Assembly (NCBI RefSeq): GCF_008831285.2
Contig: NC_045140.1
Coordinates: 18,600,370-18,660,369, forward strand
Length of the DNA: 60,000 nt
Direction of reading: 5' to 3'
Origin: Nymphaea colorata
Lineage: Eukaryota > Streptophyta > Magnoliopsida > Nymphaeales > Nymphaeaceae
Both the position numbers and the translations under genes were made by a program. Below the pieces are notes generated by a model. It was not told where the DNA came from, ran no database searches, and was given only the letters and a program-made list of their open reading frames with translations. This document shows, piece after piece, positions 12,146-23,800 of this stretch (its first letter is position 1; each line of letters starts with the position of its first letter).

Positions 12146-13393
12146 ATGGGAGGTGAGATGCTGAAGGACCATAAGCTTCACCAGCAACCTCTCTGTTTCT
12201 CAAGGAGGACCATCCTTTGGGCTTTCTACTCTGTCCTCCTCCTCTTCCTCCTCCGCTCCTATTTGTTTCAGGGCTCGCCATTGCCATCCTCACCGAAGCT
12301 TCACCATGTTGACCACCACAGGCCAACCCAGCCAATATGCGATGTCGCCCAGGGCCAATGGGTCCACGACGCGTCCCCTCCGCCCTACAATGACTCCACC
12401 TGCAACACCATCAAGGAAGGGCAGAACTGCATAGCCCACGGCCGCCCCGACACGGGCTACCTCCATTGGAGATGGCAGCCCCACAACTGCACCCTCCCGA
12501 GGTTCGATCCCTCGACCTTCCTCTCCCTCACCGCCAACCAGAAACTCATATTCGTCGGCGACTCCATGGCCCGGAACCAGCTCGAGTCCCTCCTCTGCCT
12601 CCTCTCCCAACACTCCCAGCCCAAGCTCACCCACTCCGATCACAACAACAAATTCCGGACTTGGGTCTTCCCCTCCCACAACCTCACCGTCTCCGTCCTG
12701 TGGTCGCCCTTCCTGGTGAACGGCATCGAGAAGAACGGCGAGCTCAATCACAACAAGCTCTACCTGGATGTCATGGACGCCAGATGGGGGAGCGAGCTGA
12801 AGGAGGCGCACGCCGTGGTACTCTCCGTCGGCCATTGGTTCCTTCACCCCGCCCTGTTCTTCGAGGGAGGAGAGGTGGTCGGGTGCCACCATTGCCCGGG
12901 CATGAACCACACGGAGATTGGGTTCTACGGCGTCCTGAGGAAAGCTCTGCGGACGAGCTTGAGGGGAATCATGGAGGCGAGGAGGAAGATGAATGTGGTG
13001 GTGACCACTTTCTCGCCTGCCCATTTCGATGGGGAGTGGGACAAGGCAGGGGCATGCGACAGGAAGGAGCCCTACAGGTTGGGGGAGAAGGAGTTGGGGT
13101 GGATGGATGCAGAGCTGAGGAAGATCGAGGTTGAAGAGGTCGAGGGGCTCAGATTGGGGGATGGGTGGAGATGGGGGCTGAGGGTTGAGGCTCTGGATGT
13201 GACTGGGCTCGCCATGATGAGGCCTGATGCCCACCCGGGACCCTACATGCACCCTTTCCCCTTTGCAGGTGGGATGAAGGAGAGAGTGCAGAACGATTGC
13301 GTCCACTGGTGTCTCCCGGGCGCCATCGACACTTGGAATGAGATATTGCTGGAGACGATGAGAAGATGGAGAAGTGAAGATGAGAGGCAGTAA
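12146..13393 (+). CDS. Trichome birefringence-like (TBL) polysaccharide O-acetyltransferase
   Basis: This is a Golgi type II membrane protein of the TBL/DUF231 family, whose members transfer acetyl groups to wall polysaccharides such as xyloglucan or xylan. The single exon encodes 415 residues, a normal family length. A short cytosolic N-terminus is followed by one membrane anchor (about residues 22-41, LWAFYSVLLLFLLRSYLF). The PMR5-N cysteine-rich region runs from CDVAQGQWV at about 65. The GDS catalytic motif is at 138-140 in FVGDSMARNQ, and the C-terminal DxxH motif is D384-H387 in NDCVHWCLPG. PDAHPGPYMHPFPF precedes the DxxH box, as in the TBL19-27 group, which includes xyloglucan O-acetyltransferases. 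I chose the ATG at 12,146 because the frame is open further upstream (to 11,960) but has no earlier ATG. Codons are GC-rich compared with the flanks. The family is firm; the polymer substrate is inferred. Confidence 0.93.
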   Translation: MGGEMLKDHKLHQQPLCFSRRTILWAFYSVLLLFLLRSYLFQGSPLPSSPKLHHVDHHRPTQPICDVAQGQWVHDASPPPYNDSTCNTIKEGQNCIAHGRPDTGYLHWRWQPHNCTLPRFDPSTFLSLTANQKLIFVGDSMARNQLESLLCLLSQHSQPKLTHSDHNNKFRTWVFPSHNLTVSVLWSPFLVNGIEKNGELNHNKLYLDVMDARWGSELKEAHAVVLSVGHWFLHPALFFEGGEVVGCHHCPGMNHTEIGFYGVLRKALRTSLRGIMEARRKMNVVVTTFSPAHFDGEWDKAGACDRKEPYRLGEKELGWMDAELRKIEVEEVEGLRLGDGWRWGLRVEALDVTGLAMMRPDAHPGPYMHPFPFAGGMKERVQNDCVHWCLPGAIDTWNEILLETMRRWRSEDERQ

Positions 13394-14469
13394 AAGGATT
13401 TGGTTGGTTTAGGCTTTGGTGTTCATAAAGATTTATGTGCCGTAAGTTCAGTCCGGCTAGGAAGAGGACTCTTTCCCCCTTGATAGTCTCCTGTAAATCA
13501 AGCTCTTCCATGATCGACTACGCACAGAGAGACGTTTCAGATCATAGATGTCAAGCTGCCGCGCCGGAAACGCTTTGGTGTGGACTTGAAATTTCGTGAA
13601 ACCCAGATCCCATTGATCCTACCATATGATTGAAGGATTATGTGTCTAAATGATTCATTATTTATTTTAAATTTTTTGTTTCTATGGTATCCATTGCATG
13701 AGTTGCTCTCTCTTTTCTCTTTCTCTCGCTCGACAGGTGTTGATTTTGTGGTATCATCAAGTTTGGGTCAACCCGGTTAGATAAGCCAATGACCTGCGCC
13801 GATGTCCGTTCGAACTTTCAAAGTAGACTTGAATCCGTCTGTGTGAATTATATGGGTGGTTGGTCGTATTTGAATTAAATGGGTTGCAAATTCGCTAACT
13901 AATGAATTCAAGGGGTATCATGCGCATAAATTACTCGATCATGTTTTTTTTATTGTTTTTAACTTTAAAATGTTTAAAATTTTTAATACATAGTATATTT
14001 TATGGCCCATTCATAGTCTGTTTATCTTGATCGGTCGATTCACCTTGTGGGCAACCCGGTTGATTCAATCCAATTTCTACGCATGCAACAATAGGTGACT
14101 TCATTGGACTATCCAGTAAGCTTTGGCCGGATTCTTCTACGTTGAATTATCCAAGGAGTGTTTGATACTTGATTACCTAAATAACATTTGATCCATGTTA
14201 ACTTATTTTCACTATGGAAAAGGCAATGAGCATAAACATACTCAAAACTTGTTAGACTTTCTTCGTCAAAGTAGAGCTTTTTGCCTTGAAACTGAGGGAA
14301 CAAAGTTTGTCCAAGGAGAGATGGATCCTTCTTCCCGATCATACTCATGAAGCTCGAATTTGACCGCAGCTTTAACTAAACTTGTTATATTTATCCCTTC
14401 TAGCCGGAACGCAAATTATGTTCATGAGAAAAGCAAATCAAGAGCATCCTGTGACCGGAATGATCCCCA

Positions 14470-14608
14470 TAGGAGCCGATTGACATTAGGAACAGGTGCA
14501 AGCGTTTTATAAATAGACTGTTAGAACATTTGTTTTATGAGTCTATCATAATTTTGAAATAAATTTATGAAACACTCACAAGCTGTTTCTAATGTCAAAC
14601 AGTCCCTA
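14470..14608. mobile_element. MITE-like element with terminal inverted repeats
   Basis: The left end taggagccgattgacattag and the reverse complement of the right end tagggactgtttgacattag match at 21 of 26 positions over the terminal 26 bases. The 139-bp AT-rich interior has no coding capacity. Related sequences lie at about 14,795-14,935 and 37,153-37,291. I see no clear target-site duplication. Confidence 0.6.
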
Positions 14609-14794
14609 AAAAAATAGGGCCCCAAAGTTTCCTTTGTTCGGTTCGTTCAGCTTTATGGAGACTTCATCTTTGCAATAAAATGCTCAGTATGCAACTTATT
14701 ACTTCAATATGGGTCAAGTCAACCGATTAATTGAAATTATATAGCATTCATGACTCATCACATGTAACGTAAAAAACTTAAGATAAAAGTATTG

Positions 14795-14935
14795 TTTGCC
14801 AATAATAACAGTTTGTTATTCTTTTATAAATATATTTTAAAAATTAGGGTAAATCATGGTACACCTTATTATAGTGTTAAAATAGATTTGTGAAACAATA
14901 ACAAGTTATTTTTATTGTCAAACGGTTCAAAAAAA
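14795..14935. mobile_element. Diverged copy of the same MITE-like family
   Basis: The left part (gccaataataacag, then cttttataaata) and the right part (gtgaaacaataacaag, then attgtcaaacggtt) line up in order with the element at 14,470-14,608. It is strongly diverged, so the limits are approximate. Confidence 0.35.
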
Positions 14936-14965
14936 AACAATATAAATACTTTTCCAACTAACGTT

Positions 14966-14988
14966 AAAAAAAAAAAAAAAAAAAAAAA
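14966..14988. repeat. Poly(A) run
   Basis: A run of about 23 A. Confidence 0.95.
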
Positions 14989-15356
14989 CAAGCAAGATGC
15001 CAACAGTTTGCATCGGGGACAGCTAAATGCTACCTGAATCAAGTTCAGTACACTCAAAAATGATAACTGGAATGAAATCTCGTGAAGGAAAAGTTGATTT
15101 AAAACATCGGATTCTCGATCCAATTCATTTACAGCCCTACTACTACTGCTTATCATCTGTTTTCACTTTGCGTCTTGTCCTTCTTTTGCTTTCGTTTCAA
15201 CCTGTATGACTTTTCAACCTCAGTCGGCAGTTCTGCCAAATGGATAGGAAAAAGCAATAAAGAGGATTTTAATTTTTTAATTAACTACTGGTGCAGCTCT
15301 AAACTCTTGGAATAATGATAGAGGCACTAGCCAAGCCAAACATTTTGGTTGAAAAG

Positions 15357-15368
15357 AGAGCTACTTTA

Positions 15369-15402
<34 letters not shown>

Positions 15403-15421
15403 TTTCAAAGAGCTACTTTAA

Positions 15422-15482
<61 letters not shown>
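15357..15482. repeat. Duplicated unit carrying two (TA)n arrays
   Basis: The word agagctactttaataatt occurs at 15,357 and 15,408. Each copy is followed by a TA array (about 15,376-15,402 and 15,426-15,482), which suggests tandem duplication followed by unequal expansion. Confidence 0.9.
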
Positions 15483-15485
<3 letters not shown>

Positions 15486-16126
15486 CATGTCATGAGTATG
15501 TGTCTCAGCTTAAAAGGTCACACAACCGCTATTTTCATCGTATGACTCGTCAAAGTTTAGTACCGGTCTCATGTATCGGTTTTGCATCTACGTGAGCTGA
15601 TTTGGGAAGGGGAGATTAATTCCACATGTCCAAATCCGTCGTCACTTCCCCAAGATGTAGACTTCTTCATTTAAGAAAGGAAGAAAAAAATGTCATGAAT
15701 GGCAGCACCCCACAATGTTGACAGGTACTTTTCCAACAAAAATTAAAGGCCAAATAGTTGATAGAACTTTATTTTATTGATTAATATGCTTGACTTTCTA
15801 CACATGAACATTGAATCTGTATAGGTAGTTTGTCATGACAAGACAAGCACTGTAAAAATGAAACACTAAAAACGCACTGCACTTCACTCCAACGCACAAA
15901 TCCTATACCAGGGAGGGCTCTCTACCCACAAACACATAGGGGAAATAGAGAGATGAGGGAAAGAGATAGGAGAGCGCAACACCTTGTCCCTCAAACCACA
16001 TTAAACACCCCTCAACCTAATACCAACGTCTCCCAATATCATTAAGATAGAAGTGCCTCTGAGAATTGAACAAGAGACATGCCCTTTACATGCCATCCAG
16101 CCCAACCAATTGCAATGCCCATCATC

Positions 16127-16175
<49 letters not shown>
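16127..16175. repeat. (GT)n(GA)n compound microsatellite
   Basis: About ten GT units are followed by about fourteen GA units. Confidence 0.96.
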
Positions 16176-16178
<3 letters not shown>

Positions 16179-18095
16179 ACAACAAGCAAATAAGGTGAAG
16201 GTTGAGGGGAAGGTTCACGTCACTCTGGAACTCATAACATATGAAGGCAAAAAAATAGTAAATGTTTTTGAAAACCTGGTTATTACACTCTACAAGTCAA
16301 GGAAAATAAATGCAAACGAGAGACTTTTCAATCAGGAGAGTATCTACTCTATTATTAGGTGTCAAGACCTTTTATTAGCAAGATGCTGACAACTGAATAT
16401 CTTATTCCCGAGGAGGTTGAAAACTTGAAACAGTAGACGAAGCGGGAGCTGGTAGATGGACAATTTATGTTTTCACTCTTCAAGATATCAACTCCTTGTA
16501 CTGCAAAAGCAAGAAGGGCCACTGATAAGCAAAGTTGACAAACTCGTCATCAATTTTTGGCAAAATTAATACTGAAGATAACAGTAATAATAAGCCAATA
16601 ATACAGAGAAGAAAAGTAAACGAAGCACCATAGCCCCACCCATGCTAATAAACTTATTGAACCATTTGTCTTTTCCTTCCATTTTGACCCACCACTCCAA
16701 TCAGTGAACGCATACATAAAGGCAGATGGCATTGTACCTCCCATATTGATTGGTTCGAAGAGTGCGATCGACGTAACGCAGAAACATTTGGCTTTAAAAA
16801 ATAATGTAAAAGAGCCTGATTTTAGTGGTTGGTGCTTTGAGAGACAAATGGGAAAGGACAACCAATCTTGTTAAAATATTTATGGGGTTTGGCTTTTGCT
16901 GTATTTGAATCATTGAGCAGGGTAGCAGACTAGCAGTTGGGTGAATGGTGAGGCAAATTATCAAGTTCCTGTTTGGCTTTGAGATCCACCTACATGGCTA
17001 CACGTCGCTCATTGAATGGTGTTGGCTGTCGGTGCACACACGGGAATCGTTTTCTCCATTTAATGCCTCTTAAAAGTTTAAGCAGGAAAACTTGGGCAGA
17101 CCTCCAATTTGAACCACATGCAGCGGCACTCAAAAACTTTCATAAAAGCTTGCAGGAAGGTGAGAAACCAGTCGTCAATTAATGTGAAAGTTATGCTTCC
17201 TGATGTTAGAAAGTGGTAGAAAGTACATTTTCTCCTGTTCTAACTCTAGACTCCGATGCAACCCACCCTAGACCCTGGAATAAATAGAGAAAGAAAAAGG
17301 TCTGCCGTCTTTCCATTGGAGCGGTGAGGTATTTCTTGATCTTCCACTCGCCAAAGGAATCTCAAACGTGGCATGTAAGACTAGCCAAAGTTCTATGTAG
17401 GATTGGGACAATGTCTCTTTTAAGTTTTACAAAGTTGAGGGGCACAGATTTGATACATTGTCATATCTATCTTTGCCTTTATGAAGATCTGTTTCGGCCC
17501 TTCTCACACAGTCCATTAGAAAACCTTTCTTTATCCAATAAGTCAATGGCAAACCGCAGCCCCCAGTGGTAAAACTCCATGGGCGAACCTGCGCAGCCCC
17601 TGGAAATATGCCAAAAAGCCTCTTTTAAGGGTCAGGAACACTTGTGTAAGTGTAGTGATATTTCTTTTTCCAGACCCTTTTTTGCTTATAATTTTATTAA
17701 AAAAAGTCATTTTTCTGCAACTTTGTTAATAAAGGCCACAATTTTCGAATTATAGTTTCAATAACTTGAGAAACAAAAAAGTTGTTGGCTAAACTAGTAA
17801 GAATGTAAATTGACTGTAGACACTAAAGGTTGAAAAGGAATTGCTACTAATACTTTTCATTTATAAGTAACGTAATTTCACTTCACAAGTAAGTTTATTT
17901 GGCAGTTTGCATGAAAACTAAAGCTCTTACTAAAAATCACAAAAATAACTCTTTTTTTAAGATTATAAGCAAAAAGTAGGAGACCACATAATGAAGTTTT
18001 TGTATGCAAAGAGTTAAGACTTCAAAAGTTGCTTCCGTTTTGTTGTTTCTACGTTAACCTTCATGTCAAACAAATCCAGGATAAGTTTGGAAAAG

Positions 18096-18096
18096 C

Positions 18097-18124
<28 letters not shown>
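18096..18124. repeat. (CT)n microsatellite
   Basis: About fourteen CT units. Confidence 0.95.
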
Positions 18125-18128
<4 letters not shown>

Positions 18129-19953
18129 TTTCTTTTCAAGATATGTCCATGACAGAGACAAAGGCAAAGACTAAAGAGTACAGACGTGTAAGGGCCACGT
18201 CAACCACAAAGGAAAAGGAACGATGAGATTCCTGAGCAAAAGAAACGAACAGTACGCACGAACAACTTGGAAGGCTACGGAAAGCTGACACAGGGAAGCG
18301 TTACCACTCGCACAATGATGGAAGCAAGCCCCGGCTGTCCTCGGCCACGCTGTCTCACCTCTCTCAATCAAGCATGTCCAAGTACGACCACCTCATCAAA
18401 AGACAGTGGGAACGGAAGGCAAGAGGGAGAGCTTTTGCATTTTTTTTCCAGAGTTTTCATTTCGCATCAATTGCCACACTCTTACGAACTGGACGTCCTC
18501 CTCCCTGGTCGTTGCACGATCCAGGTTTCATTTCTGTTGTAATTTGAATGCTACACCCAAATCCGTGACACTCAACAATGGATGATTAAAAATAGATGTA
18601 GACGTCGAACACGAAATGCAGAAAACAGATAGTCCACGCGTTACAGATTCGAAAATTCTCCAGCGTCCCACAGCAAAGTGTTAAAAAGTTGAAAACTGGA
18701 TATGCAAAGTAACATGAAGACTGGTACTATTCGTCAAATTACACTTGCTACTCCAGAAACACCACCCGTTCGGCAAATTGGTCGTAATTATAAATAGCTG
18801 AGCTGATTGTGTGCTCAAGCGCCGAACCCCACACTTTGAAATGTGCCTCCTGGATATAGTATGGAAAGGTGTTGCTAACCCAAGCACAAGATTTCTATTT
18901 TTTAGTTCTCTACTTCAGAGCAGCAAACAAATTACTTACCACAAAATGTGACTTATGCTTTGTGAACAGGAGAATTTGCAACGAGGACACATACAGGCAA
19001 ATCTCTCTGTCTCTCTCACTCTCCACCGTTCAATATGATTTCTCGCTGCTTCGCACAACCGCCTCTTGACCATACGACACCAAGCTGCAAGCGCATCATT
19101 AACCTGAACCTCAAGTTCATGATGACGGTAAAGGAACAGGCATATACAAATTAGCCACGAAGTTTGGGAACTTGAAAACATATGAACCATTAGGCTTACC
19201 AGCCTAAAGGAGCAACACTGTCAAACCACCATTGCATCTGCCTTGCTTACGGACAATGACAATACGAACAAAAAAGCAGTGCAGGACATACAGGTTTCTA
19301 AGGCAATCAGAAAGTTTCTGTAGGTTCATAATCAGACATCATTGACTGCGGCTAGGAAGATAAAAAGCAGTTCCAGAATCAGCAATAGGCTGGTCGAAGC
19401 AGAAATGGCACAAATCTTTCCCCCAGGATCAGACACGTACGAGAAAGTGCTTAAGCACATTTCAGGAGGTCATGAACATTGAGCCTGGTTTTTCTTTTAT
19501 TCCACTCGCCCTTACCATCCAATTTACATACACTCATCAAAATGTAAATGGCACTGATAATTAACAAATGGTGGACACGCATATCCAAACTACTAACCCT
19601 CTGGTGTAAAGAAAGAATACACGCTCAAAATGACATCCAACCCTTTTTCTGGTTCTTGCGGTCCTCGAAATCTACTACTGAAAACCCGAAACTGAGAGCA
19701 GCAGTAAGCACTTGCAAATGTTCCTTCTGGTCATCAACAAGGGCACAGAATCAAAAATGTTACCCGATCAGGAGCAAACTAGCGACTTCTCCCGTCACCC
19801 CCAACGAGGGAATTCAATATTACAAGTCAAATCACATCGACCTGCCACAATACTATCCACACCCCGGTTCAAATGACAGGCGTGGGTGTCAGTGGCTCCG
19901 GTGCAGTATCTGACACAGTTGGGTCTCCTTGTTCGTCGAATCGTTGATGGAAT

Positions 19954-20063
19954 GATAGCGTGTTATTTCTTATTCTTCTTGTTTATAGACAATTTTTATA
20001 CCTCTCTCATTCTCTCTCTCATAGCGTGTTAATTCTTATTCTTCTTGTTTATAGACAATTTTT

Positions 20064-20108
<45 letters not shown>
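19954..20108. repeat. 66-bp tandem duplication ending in a (CT)n array
   Basis: A unit running from atagcgtgtt through cttattcttcttgtttatag to the CT-rich tail is present twice, with period 66 (compare gcg at 19,958 and 20,024). The second copy continues into about 20 CT units (20,068-20,108). Confidence 0.88.
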
Positions 20109-20110
<2 letters not shown>

Positions 20111-20620
20111 AGACACACACACACATATATCAATATATATATACTCACACCAGTTACAACTGTGATGCCTGGTAATAAATCAATATCCATTTCCAGAAAT
20201 ATGGCATTATCAGCCTTTTACTTTCCGTTTTAACCTTTGCGACATATGCATACATTCAACAGATACGTGGGAATGAAGCGGCATGGTATAACCTCTTGCA
20301 CAAGACAATACTGAATGCCCTGCAATTTCCTGTAACACGTCTCCAAAGGACCTGTGGAAATTCCTTCCAAGATTTCCAGCCATGAAACCCTGGAAAAAGA
20401 ATCTACAGGAAAACAAAAATAGACAAAGAACAAAGCAAGAGTTCCATGAAAGAAACGGATGAGTTTAAATTAAAGGGGAAAGCCCTGGACCTCAACATTT
20501 ACAGGAATTACATGTGAATTTTCCTCTAGTTCCCTCCAAACACTAATGGAGCATTTCGAGTTTGTGTGTGTGTGTGTTTGTGCACGTGCATGGGCAGGCA
20601 GACATGCATATGACATATGT

Positions 20621-20631
<11 letters not shown>

Positions 20632-20653
<22 letters not shown>

Positions 20654-20657
20654 AGAG
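20632..20657. repeat. (GA)n microsatellite
   Basis: An interrupted GA array lying just downstream of the SUO-like stop codon, possibly inside its 3' UTR. Confidence 0.9.
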
Positions 20658-20811
20658 TCAACAAATGCCTAGCCTGCAATTCCTTACCACTCATGCACAG
20701 GCTGGGAGACAGAAGCATATCGGCATCGCCAACAGTCGGGCAATTTTGAACAAAGACCAACTGCATACCAGCCGATCGGTCGCTGCAGAAGGCACCCTAC
20801 CTGATTCTCCT

Positions 20812-23800
20812 TTACTGCCATGATGGCTGTTTATATCCAAATCTCTCTGTGTCCCACCCGCCCTCAGGATCTCTCCTCTTCAATGCAGCACTACTTGCTG
20901 CTTGGTATATCTTTACCTGCTCCTCTGTCAATGCCTGAGAATTGGCAACCGGGAGCGGCCTCATTGCCAAAAACCTCTCATCTCTAGAATCTGTCTCTGT
21001 GGTGCCTGGACCTGCATTGAGATCAAGGCCCTGCCTTGGCCACTTGCGACTGCCATCCATGCCAGGCGCATCTTGGTGGCTTATCAAGTAGGGCCTACCA
21101 AATGGAGTTGAAACCGCAGCACCAGGACCTACCAGCTGAGCTGTAGCTGGTGGAAAGCATGGGCCTCCACCTGATGAAGATTCCATGCACGTTGAACCTG
21201 CTGCGAAAGATGTCGACGCAAGGGGGAAACCGCCTCCAAATTGGAAACTAGGGTATGGATAGGCATTTGGAGCAGGGAATGAGATGGCTGGAGAGGAAGA
21301 CAGCACAGGCGCTCTATACATATCAGCACCATAGGCAATTGCGGCACCTGATGTTGAGCCCAAAATCCTCTGGACACCACCAGCCGCAGCAACAATTGGG
21401 AAAGGCTGCTCTGTTCTGTCAGCCACAAATGGAGGAAGTGAAACTGGGGGAAATGACCCGCCAGGAGGGAACCATGAGGAGAGATTTCCCGGTTCCGTGT
21501 TCATCCTAAGGTTGGCAATTGGTGGAAGGTATGGACCAACACCACCTTTCGAAGGTGCATATCGCGGAATTGGATCTGCACCAGAATCGTCAACACTAGG
21601 TCCATTATTCAAATCAAAGTCCCTAGCAGCATGTTCTCCATTAGATAGCCCCCCAGAAGAAGACGACGGTCTTGCTGACAAAAGAAGCATCTCTAATCTT
21701 CGGGTGGATGTTCCTACAGGTTGACCGTTCTCTGGACCCTCTTCAGCTCGATTCAAATCAAGGTCCAGTCGTCCAGCACTACGAGATGGTTCTGCACAGA
21801 GTGTTTCACTTGCCAATGGCTTAACACCTTGTTCAGATCCTGACTGCTGGGAGGCAGTGCATTGAGAAGCTACATCTTCCAGCACTCTTTCATCAGGCAT
21901 ATTCAAATCAATATCCAATGGCAGACGCACTTGCTTGCCAGAAGAAGAGTCATACAGTGATGCTTCCGCAGCAGCAACAGGCACTTCAGGGAGCTTCCTT
22001 GGTTCTGCCCGTCTAAAAGCACTTGTAGCAGCTGACCCCTTCCAACGAATATCTCCTTTATTTCGTAACATATTATCTGGTGGAACAACAGACCCTTTTG
22101 CCGCAGATGCCACAGTAATTGAAGTCGTCATACCACTTGGTATCGTAGAACTATTAAGTTGCATGGCATTATGTGCAGTGGAAGAGCTGACAGATACTGT
22201 TTCATCTTGGTTACCATCATCTGCAGGAAATCCTTCATTCAAATCAAAATCAATCTTCGCATCAGCCATTGCAATTACCTCCAAGCCCGATGGCTCAGCA
22301 GCAGATGCATTTTCTTTAGGCACACCTTCTTCTTCAGACCCTTTGGGAATTTGTTCTGTTCCCTTACCTAGAGTCAAGGATGCTTTCTCACCAGATGCTG
22401 ATATACACTGTTGGTCAACCAGAATTTTCCCCCTTGATTTTTCTTCCGGTCCCATTTCCTCTTGATTTAACACCATTGGCTCACCCTCTTTTGGATCAGT
22501 TTTCCCTCCAACGGAATCAACCTTCTGACAATTCAGCACCATATCACTACTATTCTGCTCCTTAACACTCTTACCTTCCAAACCTTTGGCACTTTCAGGC
22601 TTTGATTTGTCAGCATCATCTGGACAGGTTATGATGACACTGCCAGGAACAAAACTAGCATCTTCACCACCATTTTCACTAGGCACACAACTTGCAGCAA
22701 TAGCAGGTTGCTTTCCCTCTTTAGAATCTTCATCAAGGATGCCCTCCACCTTTGAATGGACTTTGCCTACAGCATCAGTTTCCCCTGGAGGGCTAGAGAG
22801 AGATTCTTCCTTGGTGTCTCTCTTGGTTGAATGATTTGAGGAATTATCAACTTCTAGCCTAGTTGGACCATTGTTTACAACCTTTTCTCTTGAAGTATCG
22901 AAATTAACCTTTTCCAATGCTGAGGAAATCTTTGGCTTCTTTTTGACATCCATAAAGCCATCAGGATCCTCTTCACTACTGGACACTTTCCTTTTACCAG
23001 AACATTGTTTATGATCTCCAGTCAATGAGGATTCTGTTGCCTGAGCAAGTGGTGTGTCACTACTTACCACTCCATTTGACTCAGCAGGAGGCCCATCCAC
23101 AGTTGGCTTTCCATCAGGCTTTGCACACACCTCTTCAGATTGATGCAACTCACCAACTCCAAGAGATTTCTCAGTCATATCAGTGCTCTGTTTGTCGTCC
23201 ACAAGAGAGTGTGACATGTCATGTTTGACTTCCAGGCTGTCATTCCCTCGCTTCTCAGAATCAGCATCTGCAATCTCATCTTGTTGACTGTGTTCTTGGG
23301 CATCAAGGTTGTCCTGTGAGGATCTTGATCTACTATCCTTTTCATTATTTGAGTCTTCCTGCAAGGGAGAATTTGATATTTCACCAGCCGCCACACTTGC
23401 AAGCAAGTTCATTCCAAGGTCATCACCACCAGATAAGGAAGATGGGATCTCGGAATACTTAACACAGCTTTCAATTAATGCATTTATGGAGCTAAAAGAT
23501 GCATCATAAGGCTTTGTATATTTTGACTCAGGTGCAAACACCCGTTTTTCATTTCCAGAAGAGGAGCAGATAGTTTTTGACGCATCCACAACCTTACAAG
23601 CATCCTCACTATTCCGGCTCTGCTCATCATCAAAAGCCGCCAGTGGAGATCGATCACCTTCATCCAATCCAGCTAAACCATCTTTAACATCATTACTTTG
23701 CCAAGATTCATTGTTAACTTCAGGAGTTGTGGTACCTCGAGAAGCATCACCTTTTCCTTTCGGTTTTCGTTCACCATGGTCAAGTTTGTCAGACATCCCA

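Larger units (their letters stand above)
13394..20811. other. Intergenic spacer between TBL and SUO-like genes
   Basis: No gene can be supported. The TBL 3' UTR occupies the first few hundred bases, and the SUO-like 3' UTR probably fills roughly 20.4-20.8 kb. In between are MITE-like copies (14,470-14,608; about 14,795-14,935), TA arrays (15.4 kb), GT/GA and CT arrays, and a 66-bp tandem duplication (about 19,954-20,085). All other open frames are short and unlike any family I know. Confidence 0.55.

Noticed and set aside
12290-13306. A 338-codon open frame antisense to the TBL gene, and a 222-codon shadow frame on the plus strand (12,466-13,134)
   Set aside because: Both are by-products of the GC-rich TBL coding sequence. 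The TBL frame has the GDS and DxxH motifs; the others have no recognisable domain.
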